Source: Bacillota bacterium (GTDB lineage Bacteria; Bacillota; Clostridia; Lachnospirales; Lachnospiraceae). From it: a stretch of DNA of 36,816 bases. Every line of letters starts with the position of its first letter. The first letter of the stretch is position 1. The stretch is taken from positions 1 through 36,816 of the forward strand of contig JAEZLZ010000016.1 of NCBI GenBank assembly GCA_023415055.1. The letters run 5' to 3'. The notes beneath the pieces were generated by a model. That model was not told the origin of the DNA. It worked only from the letters and a program-made list of their open reading frames with translations, and ran no database searches. Positions 1 to 7,975 of this stretch are shown here, one piece after another. Position numbers and translations under genes: made by a program.

Positions 1-132
1 TACCATGTAAAGCGAGATAAAAACGGGAAAGTCATAACAAATGTGGAATTTCGGGTTCAAAAAATGAAGGTTAGTTTCAAAATGTGAAACTCAATTACAA
101 AACGGGAAGCTCGGATTACATTTGACCCCTCA
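1..132. mobile_element. Probable insertion-sequence end (IS21-like) with tandem ~20-bp units
   Basis: Five degenerate units repeat at 19-20 bp spacing. Each has an A-rich half followed by a GGAA or TGAA core, with cores at about 26-29, 45-48, 65-68, 85-88 and 105-108. The array then runs into TTTGACCCCTCA at 121-132. Read on the minus strand the element would begin TGAGGGGTCAAA. A 5' TG tip followed by several internal transposase-binding repeats is typical of IS21-family ends. No transposase frame is present inside the window, so this is either the tip of an element lying to the left or a relic. Assignment to IS21 is an inference from layout only. Confidence 0.4.
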
Positions 133-382
133 ATCCTCAATTTTATAGAGAAATATACGATTCGTGCGGTAAAAGCCGCTTTTCGTGCGGTAGACGATTT
201 TTTTTCTCTTTCTTATGCTATACTTCCCTTTAGGTCATGATGGTTATCGGAAAGGAGTATTGTTTTATGACAATAACTCTAGCAGGCTGGTTTAGCGCAG
301 GAAATCTACGTTAAATAAATTCCGATATTTTAAGGCAAAGGAGATATCTATTAAATATTTTAAGATATTTAATTCAGAAAAG
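133..382. other. Non-coding leader upstream of the glycan cluster
   Basis: No convincing gene is seen. An 11-bp direct repeat, TTCGTGCGGTA, occurs at 161-171 and 182-192 and can form small hairpins with the intervening GCCGC. A T-rich run follows at about 197-210, so weak termination of a gene to the left is possible. A TATACT hexamer at 219-224 could be a -10 element, but I found no matching -35. Two Shine-Dalgarno-like sites follow, AAAGGAG at 251-257 and 337-343. Confidence 0.4.
267..314 (+). CDS. Possible 15-codon leader peptide or gene remnant
   Basis: A 15-codon ORF (MTITLAGWFSAGNLR) starts with ATG nine bases after a good AAAGGAG site at 251-257. It is followed by another Shine-Dalgarno site and the first glycosyltransferase. 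It could be a leader peptide for the glycan operon or the N-terminal stub of a gene lost when the neighbouring insertion sequence arrived. There is no homology I can recognise, and the short length makes chance likely. Confidence 0.2.
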   Translation: MTITLAGWFSAGNLR

Positions 383-1498
383 ATGATGAGAAATAACATA
401 AAGGTATCCGTTATTATACCGGTATATAATATGGAAAAATATTTAACACAGGCAGTTGATTCAGTATTAACACAAACAATGAAGGATTTGGAGCTAATAT
501 TAGTAGATGACGGTTCTACGGATGGAAGCCTTTCTTTATGTTATTCATATGCTGAAAAAGATAATAGAATAACAGTTTTGAAATCATCTCATAAAGGTGT
601 AAGTGAAGCAAGAAATGCCGGAATTATGATAGCAAAAGGTGAATATCTGTCATTTGTTGATGGTGATGACTGGATTTCTAATAATATGTATGAAGTTTTT
701 ATGGATTATGCCGAGCAGTATCATCCGGATATAATAGGTTGCGGTAGTGAATTCATCTATTATGATTATAGTACAGAAAAACAAAAGGGCAAAGTTTTAA
801 CTATAACACATAAACCGCTTTATTTTTCTAATGCATCGGAATGTGGAAATAACTTCTTTAAGACAAGCTGGGTTGAAAAAGCACAAGGTTCCTGCTGGAA
901 TAAAGTTTTTCGAAGGGAAATGATTATTGAAAGAAAACTACTATTTCCTTCAATGATAAGGGGTGAGGATACAGCATTTAACTATATGGTTTATCAGCAG
1001 ATGCAATCATTCTTATTAATTTCGGAGGTATTGTATCATTATAGAGAGAATACAGAAAAAAGTTTGGCAATTAAAATTAAGGACTATTATATAGATAAAA
1101 AATATATAGATGATATAGTGTCAGTATATGAGGAAATGAAGAAACTTTTGCATAGGTATCATTTTGATGAGGAACAAATTCATAATTATTTAGCTCGATA
1201 TTTTCATTCCTTGTTATGCAGTATGACTATGCTGGCAAATAATCGATATTTATTCCAGACAAAACAGGAAAGAAAAGCTTATATTGATTCATTAATGAAG
1301 AATCAATGGATCTGTGGACGGATCAATGACTTTAAGAATAACTGGGGTCGCTTATCAAGAATTATGATGTTCCAAACACAGAAATCTGAGAAGGTGTATC
1401 GATCTTTGTGGGCGGGAAGATGTAAAAGCAAATGTTCGGAGATATTATCCAGATACCCCAAGCTTTTTGAAATAGTTAAAAAAATTGTAATTCAGTGA
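383..1498 (+). CDS. Family 2 glycosyltransferase
   Basis: This is a cytoplasmic GT-A-fold transferase that should move a sugar from a nucleotide-sugar donor onto a growing surface glycan. The N-terminus has the canonical VSVIIPVYN strand, DDGSTD at about residues 42-47, the KGVSEARNAG loop and the metal-binding DGDD at 93-96. The 371-residue length is normal, and the C-terminal third is basic with no clear membrane helix. The ATG at 383 (with another at 386) lacks a convincing ribosome site. AAAGGAG at 337-343 sits six bases before an in-frame ATT at 350, so translation may begin there and add 11 residues. It is the first of seven co-directional glycan genes. The acceptor and sugar cannot be read from sequence. 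Confidence 0.92.
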   Translation: MMRNNIKVSVIIPVYNMEKYLTQAVDSVLTQTMKDLELILVDDGSTDGSLSLCYSYAEKDNRITVLKSSHKGVSEARNAGIMIAKGEYLSFVDGDDWISNNMYEVFMDYAEQYHPDIIGCGSEFIYYDYSTEKQKGKVLTITHKPLYFSNASECGNNFFKTSWVEKAQGSCWNKVFRREMIIERKLLFPSMIRGEDTAFNYMVYQQMQSFLLISEVLYHYRENTEKSLAIKIKDYYIDKKYIDDIVSVYEEMKKLLHRYHFDEEQIHNYLARYFHSLLCSMTMLANNRYLFQTKQERKAYIDSLMKNQWICGRINDFKNNWGRLSRIMMFQTQKSEKVYRSLWAGRCKSKCSEILSRYPKLFEIVKKIVIQ

Positions 1499-1541
1499 TA
1501 AAAGGATTGTAGCTTTATGTATACCAATCGATTGGAGATAT

Positions 1542-2495
1542 ATGAATATACTGATTTCATTTAATTCGAAATATTTTATGACAGCTTTAGTAATGGCAAA
1601 ATCCTTAATACGAAGCAATTCTGGTATATTAACCATTTATGTTTTTTATTCAGAAATAACAGAAAAAGAAAAACTTAGGTTCCTTAATGAAATTCAGGAA
1701 GTTAACCGGGTTAAGGTGATATTCATCGAGATCACGGAAACTTATTTTGATAAAGTAGCTCTTAATATTAAGTATATAACAAAAGAAACCTATTACCGAT
1801 TAATGGCGCAGGAAAAACTTCCAAGAGAAATTGATCGTATTTTATATCTTGATGTTGATCTTCTTGTAAATAGCCCACTAATGGAATTTTATAATATGGA
1901 TTTTAACGGAAACCTGTTATTGGCCTGTAAAGATATGCTTATATTGGAAGAGATAAAAAAAATGAATGTCAGCATGGGCGTTCCTGTAGATACGCCTTAT
2001 TTTAATGCGGGGGTTCTATTATATAATTTAGAGCAAATGAGAAAAGAAATAAATGTCGAGGAACTATATGATTATGCCTTGGGGAATAGCGGCAAATTCA
2101 AGTATGGAGATCAGGATGTTTTGAACTACTACTTTCATAATCGAGTAGGGTTTGTAGATGCATACAAGTATAATATGTCAGATAGTTTGATTAAGACACG
2201 GTACGAGCTGAGAATGGTTTTAAACCAGTCTGCAATTATTCATTTCTATGGATGGAATAAGCCATGGCTATGGAATTATATTGGCAGGATGAACAATATG
2301 TTTTGGAAGTATGCATGTAGTTTACCAGAGCATATTCCATTATATATAAGTTATAAATGGAAGAATGTTATATACCGTATTTACTATAAGATAAAGAGAT
2401 TTATTATTAATATAGCGAAAAAAGTATTACCTAAGTGTATTCAAAATCAATTAAGAAAAATGATCATCAAGGAATTAGCACATGAAACAGAATGA
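1542..2495 (+). CDS. Family 8 glycosyltransferase (LPS galactosyl/glucosyltransferase type)
   Basis: This is a retaining GT8 enzyme likely to add a hexose to the surface glycan. The family landmarks are in order: the MNILISFNSKY opening, YLDVDLLV with the metal-binding DxD at 104-106, YFNAGVLLYNL at 153-163, GDQD at 189-192 and HFYGWNKPW at 234-242. The 317-residue length is typical, and the C-terminus is basic and hydrophobic, suiting membrane association. A GGAG site sits eight bases before the ATG. The gene overlaps the next one by 14 bases, which implies translational coupling within the glycan operon. Confidence 0.93.
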   Translation: MNILISFNSKYFMTALVMAKSLIRSNSGILTIYVFYSEITEKEKLRFLNEIQEVNRVKVIFIEITETYFDKVALNIKYITKETYYRLMAQEKLPREIDRILYLDVDLLVNSPLMEFYNMDFNGNLLLACKDMLILEEIKKMNVSMGVPVDTPYFNAGVLLYNLEQMRKEINVEELYDYALGNSGKFKYGDQDVLNYYFHNRVGFVDAYKYNMSDSLIKTRYELRMVLNQSAIIHFYGWNKPWLWNYIGRMNNMFWKYACSLPEHIPLYISYKWKNVIYRIYYKIKRFIINIAKKVLPKCIQNQLRKMIIKELAHETE

Positions 2496-3600
2496 TTATA
2501 AGACGGTATTATTGAATCCAATCAGACTTGACTTTTATGGAAAATTATCAAAGGCAGTTACCGCTCGTGAAAAACTGGATTGCGTTGGCTTCAATACAGG
2601 AAATTTGTTATTCGTAACTGCAATGAGAGAACAACTGAATTGTGCTCAAGAGATGTTTGTGGATGCGTCGTTACTTCAAAGCGACGGGCAGCTGTCAGCA
2701 GTTATTCCGGCGTCTAATTTTATTAATCCGGGAGATGACGGTTTTATACGAATATGCGACGTATTCCTCGACAGAACGGACATCCCGGTAACTATGGCGG
2801 GACTTGGTGCACAGTCAACAGCTAATTTTGATACACCTAGGAAAGTAGTTGAAGCCTTGTCTGCATTTCAAATAAATTTCTTTAGAAAACTGTCCGAGCG
2901 AGCGAAGACAATAGGTGTTCGAGGGGAATTTACGGCAGAATGTCTTGAAATGATGAAAATACATAATTACAGAATGATCGGCTGCCCGTCAGCATATCCA
3001 ATGCTAGCTAATACTGTGATGGATATGGCTAAACCATCTTTCGAGAGGCTTCAGATTACACTGAATACGAACTTAAGGTGTAGCAGAAAGCTGCTGAATC
3101 TAGGTATTAAAAATAATGCAATTTGGGTTATGCAGACAGCAGAAGAGCTGCCGGAAAAGGTATTAGAAGGGAACGGACTACAACGCAGAGAGAAGCGCTT
3201 GTACAGTAGCTTTCCGGGAAATATTACTGCGAAAGCGAATGTAAGTAATTATATGGAGAGTAATTCCGGGATGTTTTTTTCATTGAATCAGTGGGATCAG
3301 TTTTATAGGGAAGAACATCTGACCTTCGCAGTCGGAAGCAGGTTCCATGGCAATATTGCTGCGTTACGTAATGGGGTACCTGCTTTATGGATCACGCATG
3401 ACAGCAGAACAGAAGAATTAACAAAAGCCTTGCATTTACCACATATTACAGAAGAGATTTTTATGAAGATGAAGTATCAAGAACAACTGCTGGAAGTATG
3501 TAACTATGAGAAGTTTATAAAAGGTTATTCAAAAATGATGACAGAATATTACAGCTTTCTGGAAGAGAACCATTTAAACTATAAACTGGAGATGAAATAA
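2482..3600 (+). CDS. Polysaccharide pyruvyl transferase family protein
   Basis: The protein is likely to transfer pyruvate from phosphoenolpyruvate to a sugar as a ketal, giving the glycan a negative charge (CsaB/WcaK superfamily). Visible landmarks are the N-terminal GFNTGNLLF segment, IGVRGEFTAECL at about 144-155, IGCPSAYPM at 166-174 and the C-terminal signature VGSRFHGNIAAL at 284-295, all characteristic of the PS_pyruv_trans fold. The 372-residue length is normal. The ATG lies inside the end of the GT8 gene in another frame, so expression is probably coupled. In Gram-positives such ketals on wall polysaccharides can anchor SLH-domain proteins; whether that happens here is not shown. Confidence 0.88.
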   Translation: MKQNDYKTVLLNPIRLDFYGKLSKAVTAREKLDCVGFNTGNLLFVTAMREQLNCAQEMFVDASLLQSDGQLSAVIPASNFINPGDDGFIRICDVFLDRTDIPVTMAGLGAQSTANFDTPRKVVEALSAFQINFFRKLSERAKTIGVRGEFTAECLEMMKIHNYRMIGCPSAYPMLANTVMDMAKPSFERLQITLNTNLRCSRKLLNLGIKNNAIWVMQTAEELPEKVLEGNGLQRREKRLYSSFPGNITAKANVSNYMESNSGMFFSLNQWDQFYREEHLTFAVGSRFHGNIAALRNGVPALWITHDSRTEELTKALHLPHITEEIFMKMKYQEQLLEVCNYEKFIKGYSKMMTEYYSFLEENHLNYKLEMK

Positions 3601-3601
3601 T

Positions 3602-6145
3602 TTGGAATGGTTGATAAAATGTTTGAGGCATTTGGTAATACCAATCGATGTCTTATATATCTACAGAAGTAAATTGTTTGATGCGGAATATTATTTAAGC
3701 TGTTATCCGGAGGTCGAAGCACAATTAAAACAGAGAACTTTTTGGTGGGAGAACAGAAGTAATCGATGTTTCCCTCTCCGTATCATTGCAAAATATATAA
3801 CAATGCCAATAAGACATTATGTGAAATACGGTGCGAACGAAGGCAAGAACCCAAATTCTTCGCTTCATACAAATATTTATCTGAGTTCTCTTAAAAAATC
3901 CAAAGAGAGATTGATACATAATCCAATGGTTCATTATATATACCAAATAAGACATGAGGAAAGTACGGTAAGGGATGGAGAATTTTTACGGGGCCAGATA
4001 GGATATCCGACAAAGGAAGAGGAAGAAAAGCTGTATGCGCTAAAGTCGCAGTGTATGATTACCGGTAAGCCGGTGATTATGATTTCAATACACAGCTTTA
4101 CCTGCGGAGGAGGCGAAATTATGCCGATCCGACTTGCAAATGAATTGACTGAGATGGGGTACCCGGTTCTCGTACACATTCTTAATACGATTATTGTACA
4201 GGAGAAAATCGCATCGATGCTTAATGTAAGTATACCGGTGGTTAAGACGAAGGATTGCATGGTAATGCTTCATTTAATGAAGGAGTTCTCTATCTTCATA
4301 GTAAGCACTCATCACCTGGAATGTCAGACCTTTTTTGCAAAAGCTCTTGCAATTGATGAGAAACTGCGAAAGCAGGTAAATCATGTTGCAACGACACATG
4401 GTATGTATGAAACAATACCCCTTACAGATTTAAAGAATATTATAAAAAGCATGGATATGCAGATTGATCACTGGACCTACGTTGCGGATAAGAATGTAGA
4501 TCCATTTACTTACTGTGGTTATTATCATAAAGATAAATTTAATAAGATATCAAATGGAATGAAGTACCCAAAACATTATGAGCTTCCGACGGATATTCCG
4601 GACCTTGGTGAGAATCCGTTCGTAATCAGTGTAGTTAGCAGAGCACTTAGGGAAAAAGGTTGGAGAGAGAGTATTGAATGTGTTGGAAGGGCAATCGAAC
4701 TCAGTCAAAGAAATCTTCATTTACTACTGATTGGTGATGGTGAAGTGTACGAGGAATTACAAAAGGAGGAAATACCGTCTTTTGTGCATTTGCTGGGCTT
4801 TAAAGAAAATCCAATGGATTATTATGCAGTTTCCGATTTATGTTTGCTGACCTCTTATTATCCATCAGAAAGCGCACCACTTACTATTATCGAAGCCCTT
4901 ATGTGTGGAGTTCCTGTAATTGCAAGTGATTTGGGAGATATAAAAGAAATGCTGACTCATCAGGGAGAACTCGCAGGAGAGGTATATTCTCTAAAGAATG
5001 GTACCATCCCGATTGATCTTGTTTGTGAAAGAATCATAGGACTGATGAATGATCGCGAACGCTACGATAGGGCAAAAACCTGTGCAAAGGCAAAGGGACA
5101 AACCTTTGAGCTTCGACAGGTTGCGAAGCAATATCTAAATGTATTTATGAAGAAGTACATCGCAGCAAAGACTGAAAGCAACAATGAGATAGGACAGAAG
5201 AATCCGGTCTTACAGAGCGAACTTCCTCATGTTACAGTAATTGTTCCGAATTATAATTATTCGAGATATCTAAGACTCCGATTAGAGTCCATTTATCAAC
5301 AGACCTATAGTAATTTTGATGTGATATTGCTAGATGATAATTCCGATGATAGTAGCAGAAACATTCTAATGGAGTATAAAGAGCGTTATCCTGAAAAAAC
5401 AAGGTTAATTGAGAACCACCAAAATTCCGGCAGTCCATTTATACAATGGGAAAAAGGAATAAAATCAGCGCAAGGAGAACTTTGCTGGATCGCAGAAGCG
5501 GATGATTTTTGTGAATTAACTTTTTTGGAAAAGGTAGTGAACGCCTTTCAGGATCCGTTGGTACACTTATCTTACTGTAAAAGTGAATATGTTTATGAAA
5601 ACGGGCGAGTGATAAGAGGAGCAGCAAAGCATTATCTTTCTCAGGTGTCGGATACAAAATGGAATGTGGATTACTGCAATGAAGGAAAGAACGAAGTGAA
5701 GGAAGCACTTGCATTATGCAACACAATACCCAATGCATCTGCAGTGGTTTTTAGAAAGCCTCGTAATTTGGGGCTGCTTGATCAATGTGGATGGCGGAAT
5801 ATGCATATGTGTGGTGACTGGTTATTTTATCTTGTGATTATTTATGAAGGGAAAATTGCATATACCACTAAAACATTAAACTATTTCCGAATACATAAGC
5901 AGAGCGTAACAAGAAAGGCTGATAGAACAGAGGACTTTTATCGTGAACAGGAACAAATTGCGATTGCAGTCCGGGAAATATATGGGGTTTCAGATGAAGT
6001 TATTGATAGACAGAGTAATTTGATTTTGGAAAAATACCTAAGAGAAACGAATGAATCACAAGATCACTTTGAAACACTTTATTCGAAAGAAAAGATCACG
6101 AGCCACAGACAAATAGAGTGGAGCAGTCTTTATGAGGTAAAATAA
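3602..6145 (+). CDS. Bifunctional glycosyltransferase: accessory domain - GT4 - GT2
   Basis: This is a fusion of two transferase modules. Residues about 26-85 carry a motif pattern (FDAEYYL, YPEVEA, HYVKYGANEGKNPN) seen as an accessory repeat in other polysaccharide glycosyltransferases. Residues about 155-505 form a GT-B fold of family 4, with the GGGE loop near 169, VSRALREKGW near 344 and the donor-binding SAPLTIIEALMCGVPVIASD near 423-442. Residues about 540-760 are a GT-A family 2 domain, with TVIVPNYNYSRYL, DDNSDDS near 577 and AEADD near 631. It starts at TTG one base after the previous stop, with a GGAG about ten bases upstream. Two successive linkages could thus be made by one polypeptide. 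Confidence 0.9.
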   Translation: MEWLIKCLRHLVIPIDVLYIYRSKLFDAEYYLSCYPEVEAQLKQRTFWWENRSNRCFPLRIIAKYITMPIRHYVKYGANEGKNPNSSLHTNIYLSSLKKSKERLIHNPMVHYIYQIRHEESTVRDGEFLRGQIGYPTKEEEEKLYALKSQCMITGKPVIMISIHSFTCGGGEIMPIRLANELTEMGYPVLVHILNTIIVQEKIASMLNVSIPVVKTKDCMVMLHLMKEFSIFIVSTHHLECQTFFAKALAIDEKLRKQVNHVATTHGMYETIPLTDLKNIIKSMDMQIDHWTYVADKNVDPFTYCGYYHKDKFNKISNGMKYPKHYELPTDIPDLGENPFVISVVSRALREKGWRESIECVGRAIELSQRNLHLLLIGDGEVYEELQKEEIPSFVHLLGFKENPMDYYAVSDLCLLTSYYPSESAPLTIIEALMCGVPVIASDLGDIKEMLTHQGELAGEVYSLKNGTIPIDLVCERIIGLMNDRERYDRAKTCAKAKGQTFELRQVAKQYLNVFMKKYIAAKTESNNEIGQKNPVLQSELPHVTVIVPNYNYSRYLRLRLESIYQQTYSNFDVILLDDNSDDSSRNILMEYKERYPEKTRLIENHQNSGSPFIQWEKGIKSAQGELCWIAEADDFCELTFLEKVVNAFQDPLVHLSYCKSEYVYENGRVIRGAAKHYLSQVSDTKWNVDYCNEGKNEVKEALALCNTIPNASAVVFRKPRNLGLLDQCGWRNMHMCGDWLFYLVIIYEGKIAYTTKTLNYFRIHKQSVTRKADRTEDFYREQEQIAIAVREIYGVSDEVIDRQSNLILEKYLRETNESQDHFETLYSKEKITSHRQIEWSSLYEVK

Positions 6146-6146
6146 T

Positions 6147-7925
6147 GTGATACAGACTCTAAAAAAATTTAGAAAAATATTAACAAAACGAAAAAAAATG
6201 GAAGTTATAGTCATAGCAGTAATGATGGTATTTGGTGCTGCTTTAGAATGTATCAGTATTTCATTAGTAATGCCCTTATTAACAATTGCAATGGACAAAG
6301 AGATTTTTGATAAAAGCGAATATATCATATATTTATGCGGAGTGCTTCACATTTCTACTGCAAAAACTTTCATGCTTCTAATCATTGGCTTATTAATTAT
6401 CATTTATATTTTAAAGAATTTGTACCTGTTTTTTGAATATAAGATACAGCAACATTTTGTATGCAATAGCCGTTTTACGATTCAAAAGAAATTAATTGAG
6501 GTATATCTTCATCGTCCGTTCGAATTCTTTTTAAATACGAGCACCTCAGATATAGCCAGGGTCATAGGAAATGATACGACGGAAGCTTTTGCTGCACTGA
6601 CTACGGTACTCTTGTTCTTTACGGAGGTAATTATTAGTTCAGCATTATTAGTGACGATTATTCTAATCGATCCGATTATGACAATCTCAATTGCGAGTAT
6701 ATTGGTATTGCTTTTATTACTGATAGGGAGGAAGGTAAAACCTGAACTTCTAAAAACGGGAACTTCTTTCCAAAAAAACCTTACAGAATTGAATAAGTGG
6801 GTGTTTCAGGCAATCGCAGGAATAAAAGAGATTAAGGTAGGAGAAAAGGAAGAGTATTTTATAAAACAATATGCCACATACGGAGAAGCAATGATAAAAG
6901 CGGAAAAGAAAAAGAATTTACTACAGAATGTTCCGAGATTATTAATAGAGTCTGTTTGTATCAGTGGTTTATTACTTGTTTTGGGAATTATGCTTTTATT
7001 AAATATGGATATCAGTAAAATGATTCCACAATTGTCTGCTTTTGCATTAGTAGCAGTACGCCTTCTTCCTGCTGCGAATCGTATGAGCTCTTATATAAAT
7101 ATTCTGTCCTATCAGGAGCCGATGCTTAATAAGGTGGTTGAAAATTTAAGTGCACTTGGTGATTTAACCGTTGAAGATCAAGCTTTCGCCACGGAGGAAG
7201 AAAATCAAGTATTAGAATGTAAGATGAAAGTGTCATCTTTAAACAAAACAAAAGTTTTGTCGGACCAAATTGTGTTATCACATATAACGTACCTCTATCC
7301 AAATTCTGATGCTGAAATCCTATCCGATGCTTTTATTGAAATTAAGATCGGACAGACCGTTGGCATTATCGGTACCTCCGGCACAGGTAAGACAACCATG
7401 GTAGATATTCTGCTTGGGTTATTGACACCCTCAGAAGGTTTTATCCTTGTTGATGGTATCAATATTAGGGAAGACTGCAAGGGCTGGCTCTCAAAGATTG
7501 GTTATGTTCCACAAACTATTTATCTGTTGGATGATACAATTAAAAATAACATTACCTTTGGAGGTAATGAACCTCAGGTTAACGATGAAGCAGTGTGGGA
7601 GGCACTTAAGGAAGCACAGCTTGATGACTATGTTCGCTCTCTTCCAAACGGTCTGAATAGTAGGGTCGGTGAAGCTGGAATTCGTCTATCGGGAGGCCAG
7701 AGGCAGCGTATTGGGATTGCAAGAGCTTTATATCGAAAACCTCAGGTATTGATACTGGATGAAGCAACCTCCTCTTTGGATACCGATACCGAAGCAGAAA
7801 TTATGAAACAGATTTATCACCTTCATGGAAAAAAGACAGTAATTATTATAACCCATCGACTAAGTACACTTGTAGGCTGTGATGTTGTGTATCGTATTGA
7901 GCAAGGGAAGATAAAGAAAGTATAA
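6147..7925 (+). CDS. ABC transporter, fused permease-ATPase (lipid-linked oligosaccharide flippase type)
   Basis: This half-transporter has a six-helix transmembrane domain (about residues 20-310) fused to one nucleotide-binding domain, so it should work as a homodimer. Walker A is GTSGTGKTT near 408-416, the ABC signature LSGGQRQRIG near 514, Walker B VLILDEATSSLD near 534, and the H-loop ITHRLS follows. The layout and its place between glycosyltransferases resemble PglK/MsbA-type exporters that flip lipid-linked glycans, so I infer that job. Start is GTG one base after the preceding stop, with GAGG about ten bases upstream. Substrate specificity cannot be read. Confidence 0.9.
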   Translation: MIQTLKKFRKILTKRKKMEVIVIAVMMVFGAALECISISLVMPLLTIAMDKEIFDKSEYIIYLCGVLHISTAKTFMLLIIGLLIIIYILKNLYLFFEYKIQQHFVCNSRFTIQKKLIEVYLHRPFEFFLNTSTSDIARVIGNDTTEAFAALTTVLLFFTEVIISSALLVTIILIDPIMTISIASILVLLLLLIGRKVKPELLKTGTSFQKNLTELNKWVFQAIAGIKEIKVGEKEEYFIKQYATYGEAMIKAEKKKNLLQNVPRLLIESVCISGLLLVLGIMLLLNMDISKMIPQLSAFALVAVRLLPAANRMSSYINILSYQEPMLNKVVENLSALGDLTVEDQAFATEEENQVLECKMKVSSLNKTKVLSDQIVLSHITYLYPNSDAEILSDAFIEIKIGQTVGIIGTSGTGKTTMVDILLGLLTPSEGFILVDGINIREDCKGWLSKIGYVPQTIYLLDDTIKNNITFGGNEPQVNDEAVWEALKEAQLDDYVRSLPNGLNSRVGEAGIRLSGGQRQRIGIARALYRKPQVLILDEATSSLDTDTEAEIMKQIYHLHGKKTVIIITHRLSTLVGCDVVYRIEQGKIKKV

Positions 7926-7975
7926 TCAAGCACATAGGAAAGCCCATTATCGGCTAAGGACAGGAGATTTCTACT

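Noticed and set aside
18..108. Tandem 20-bp units considered as a CRISPR array
   Set aside because: The units abut each other without spacers and are degenerate, and no cas gene is present.
1524..1535. 12-base palindrome CCAATCGATTGG between the first two glycosyltransferase genes
   Set aside because: It is inside an operon, has no promoter beside it and is short enough to be chance.
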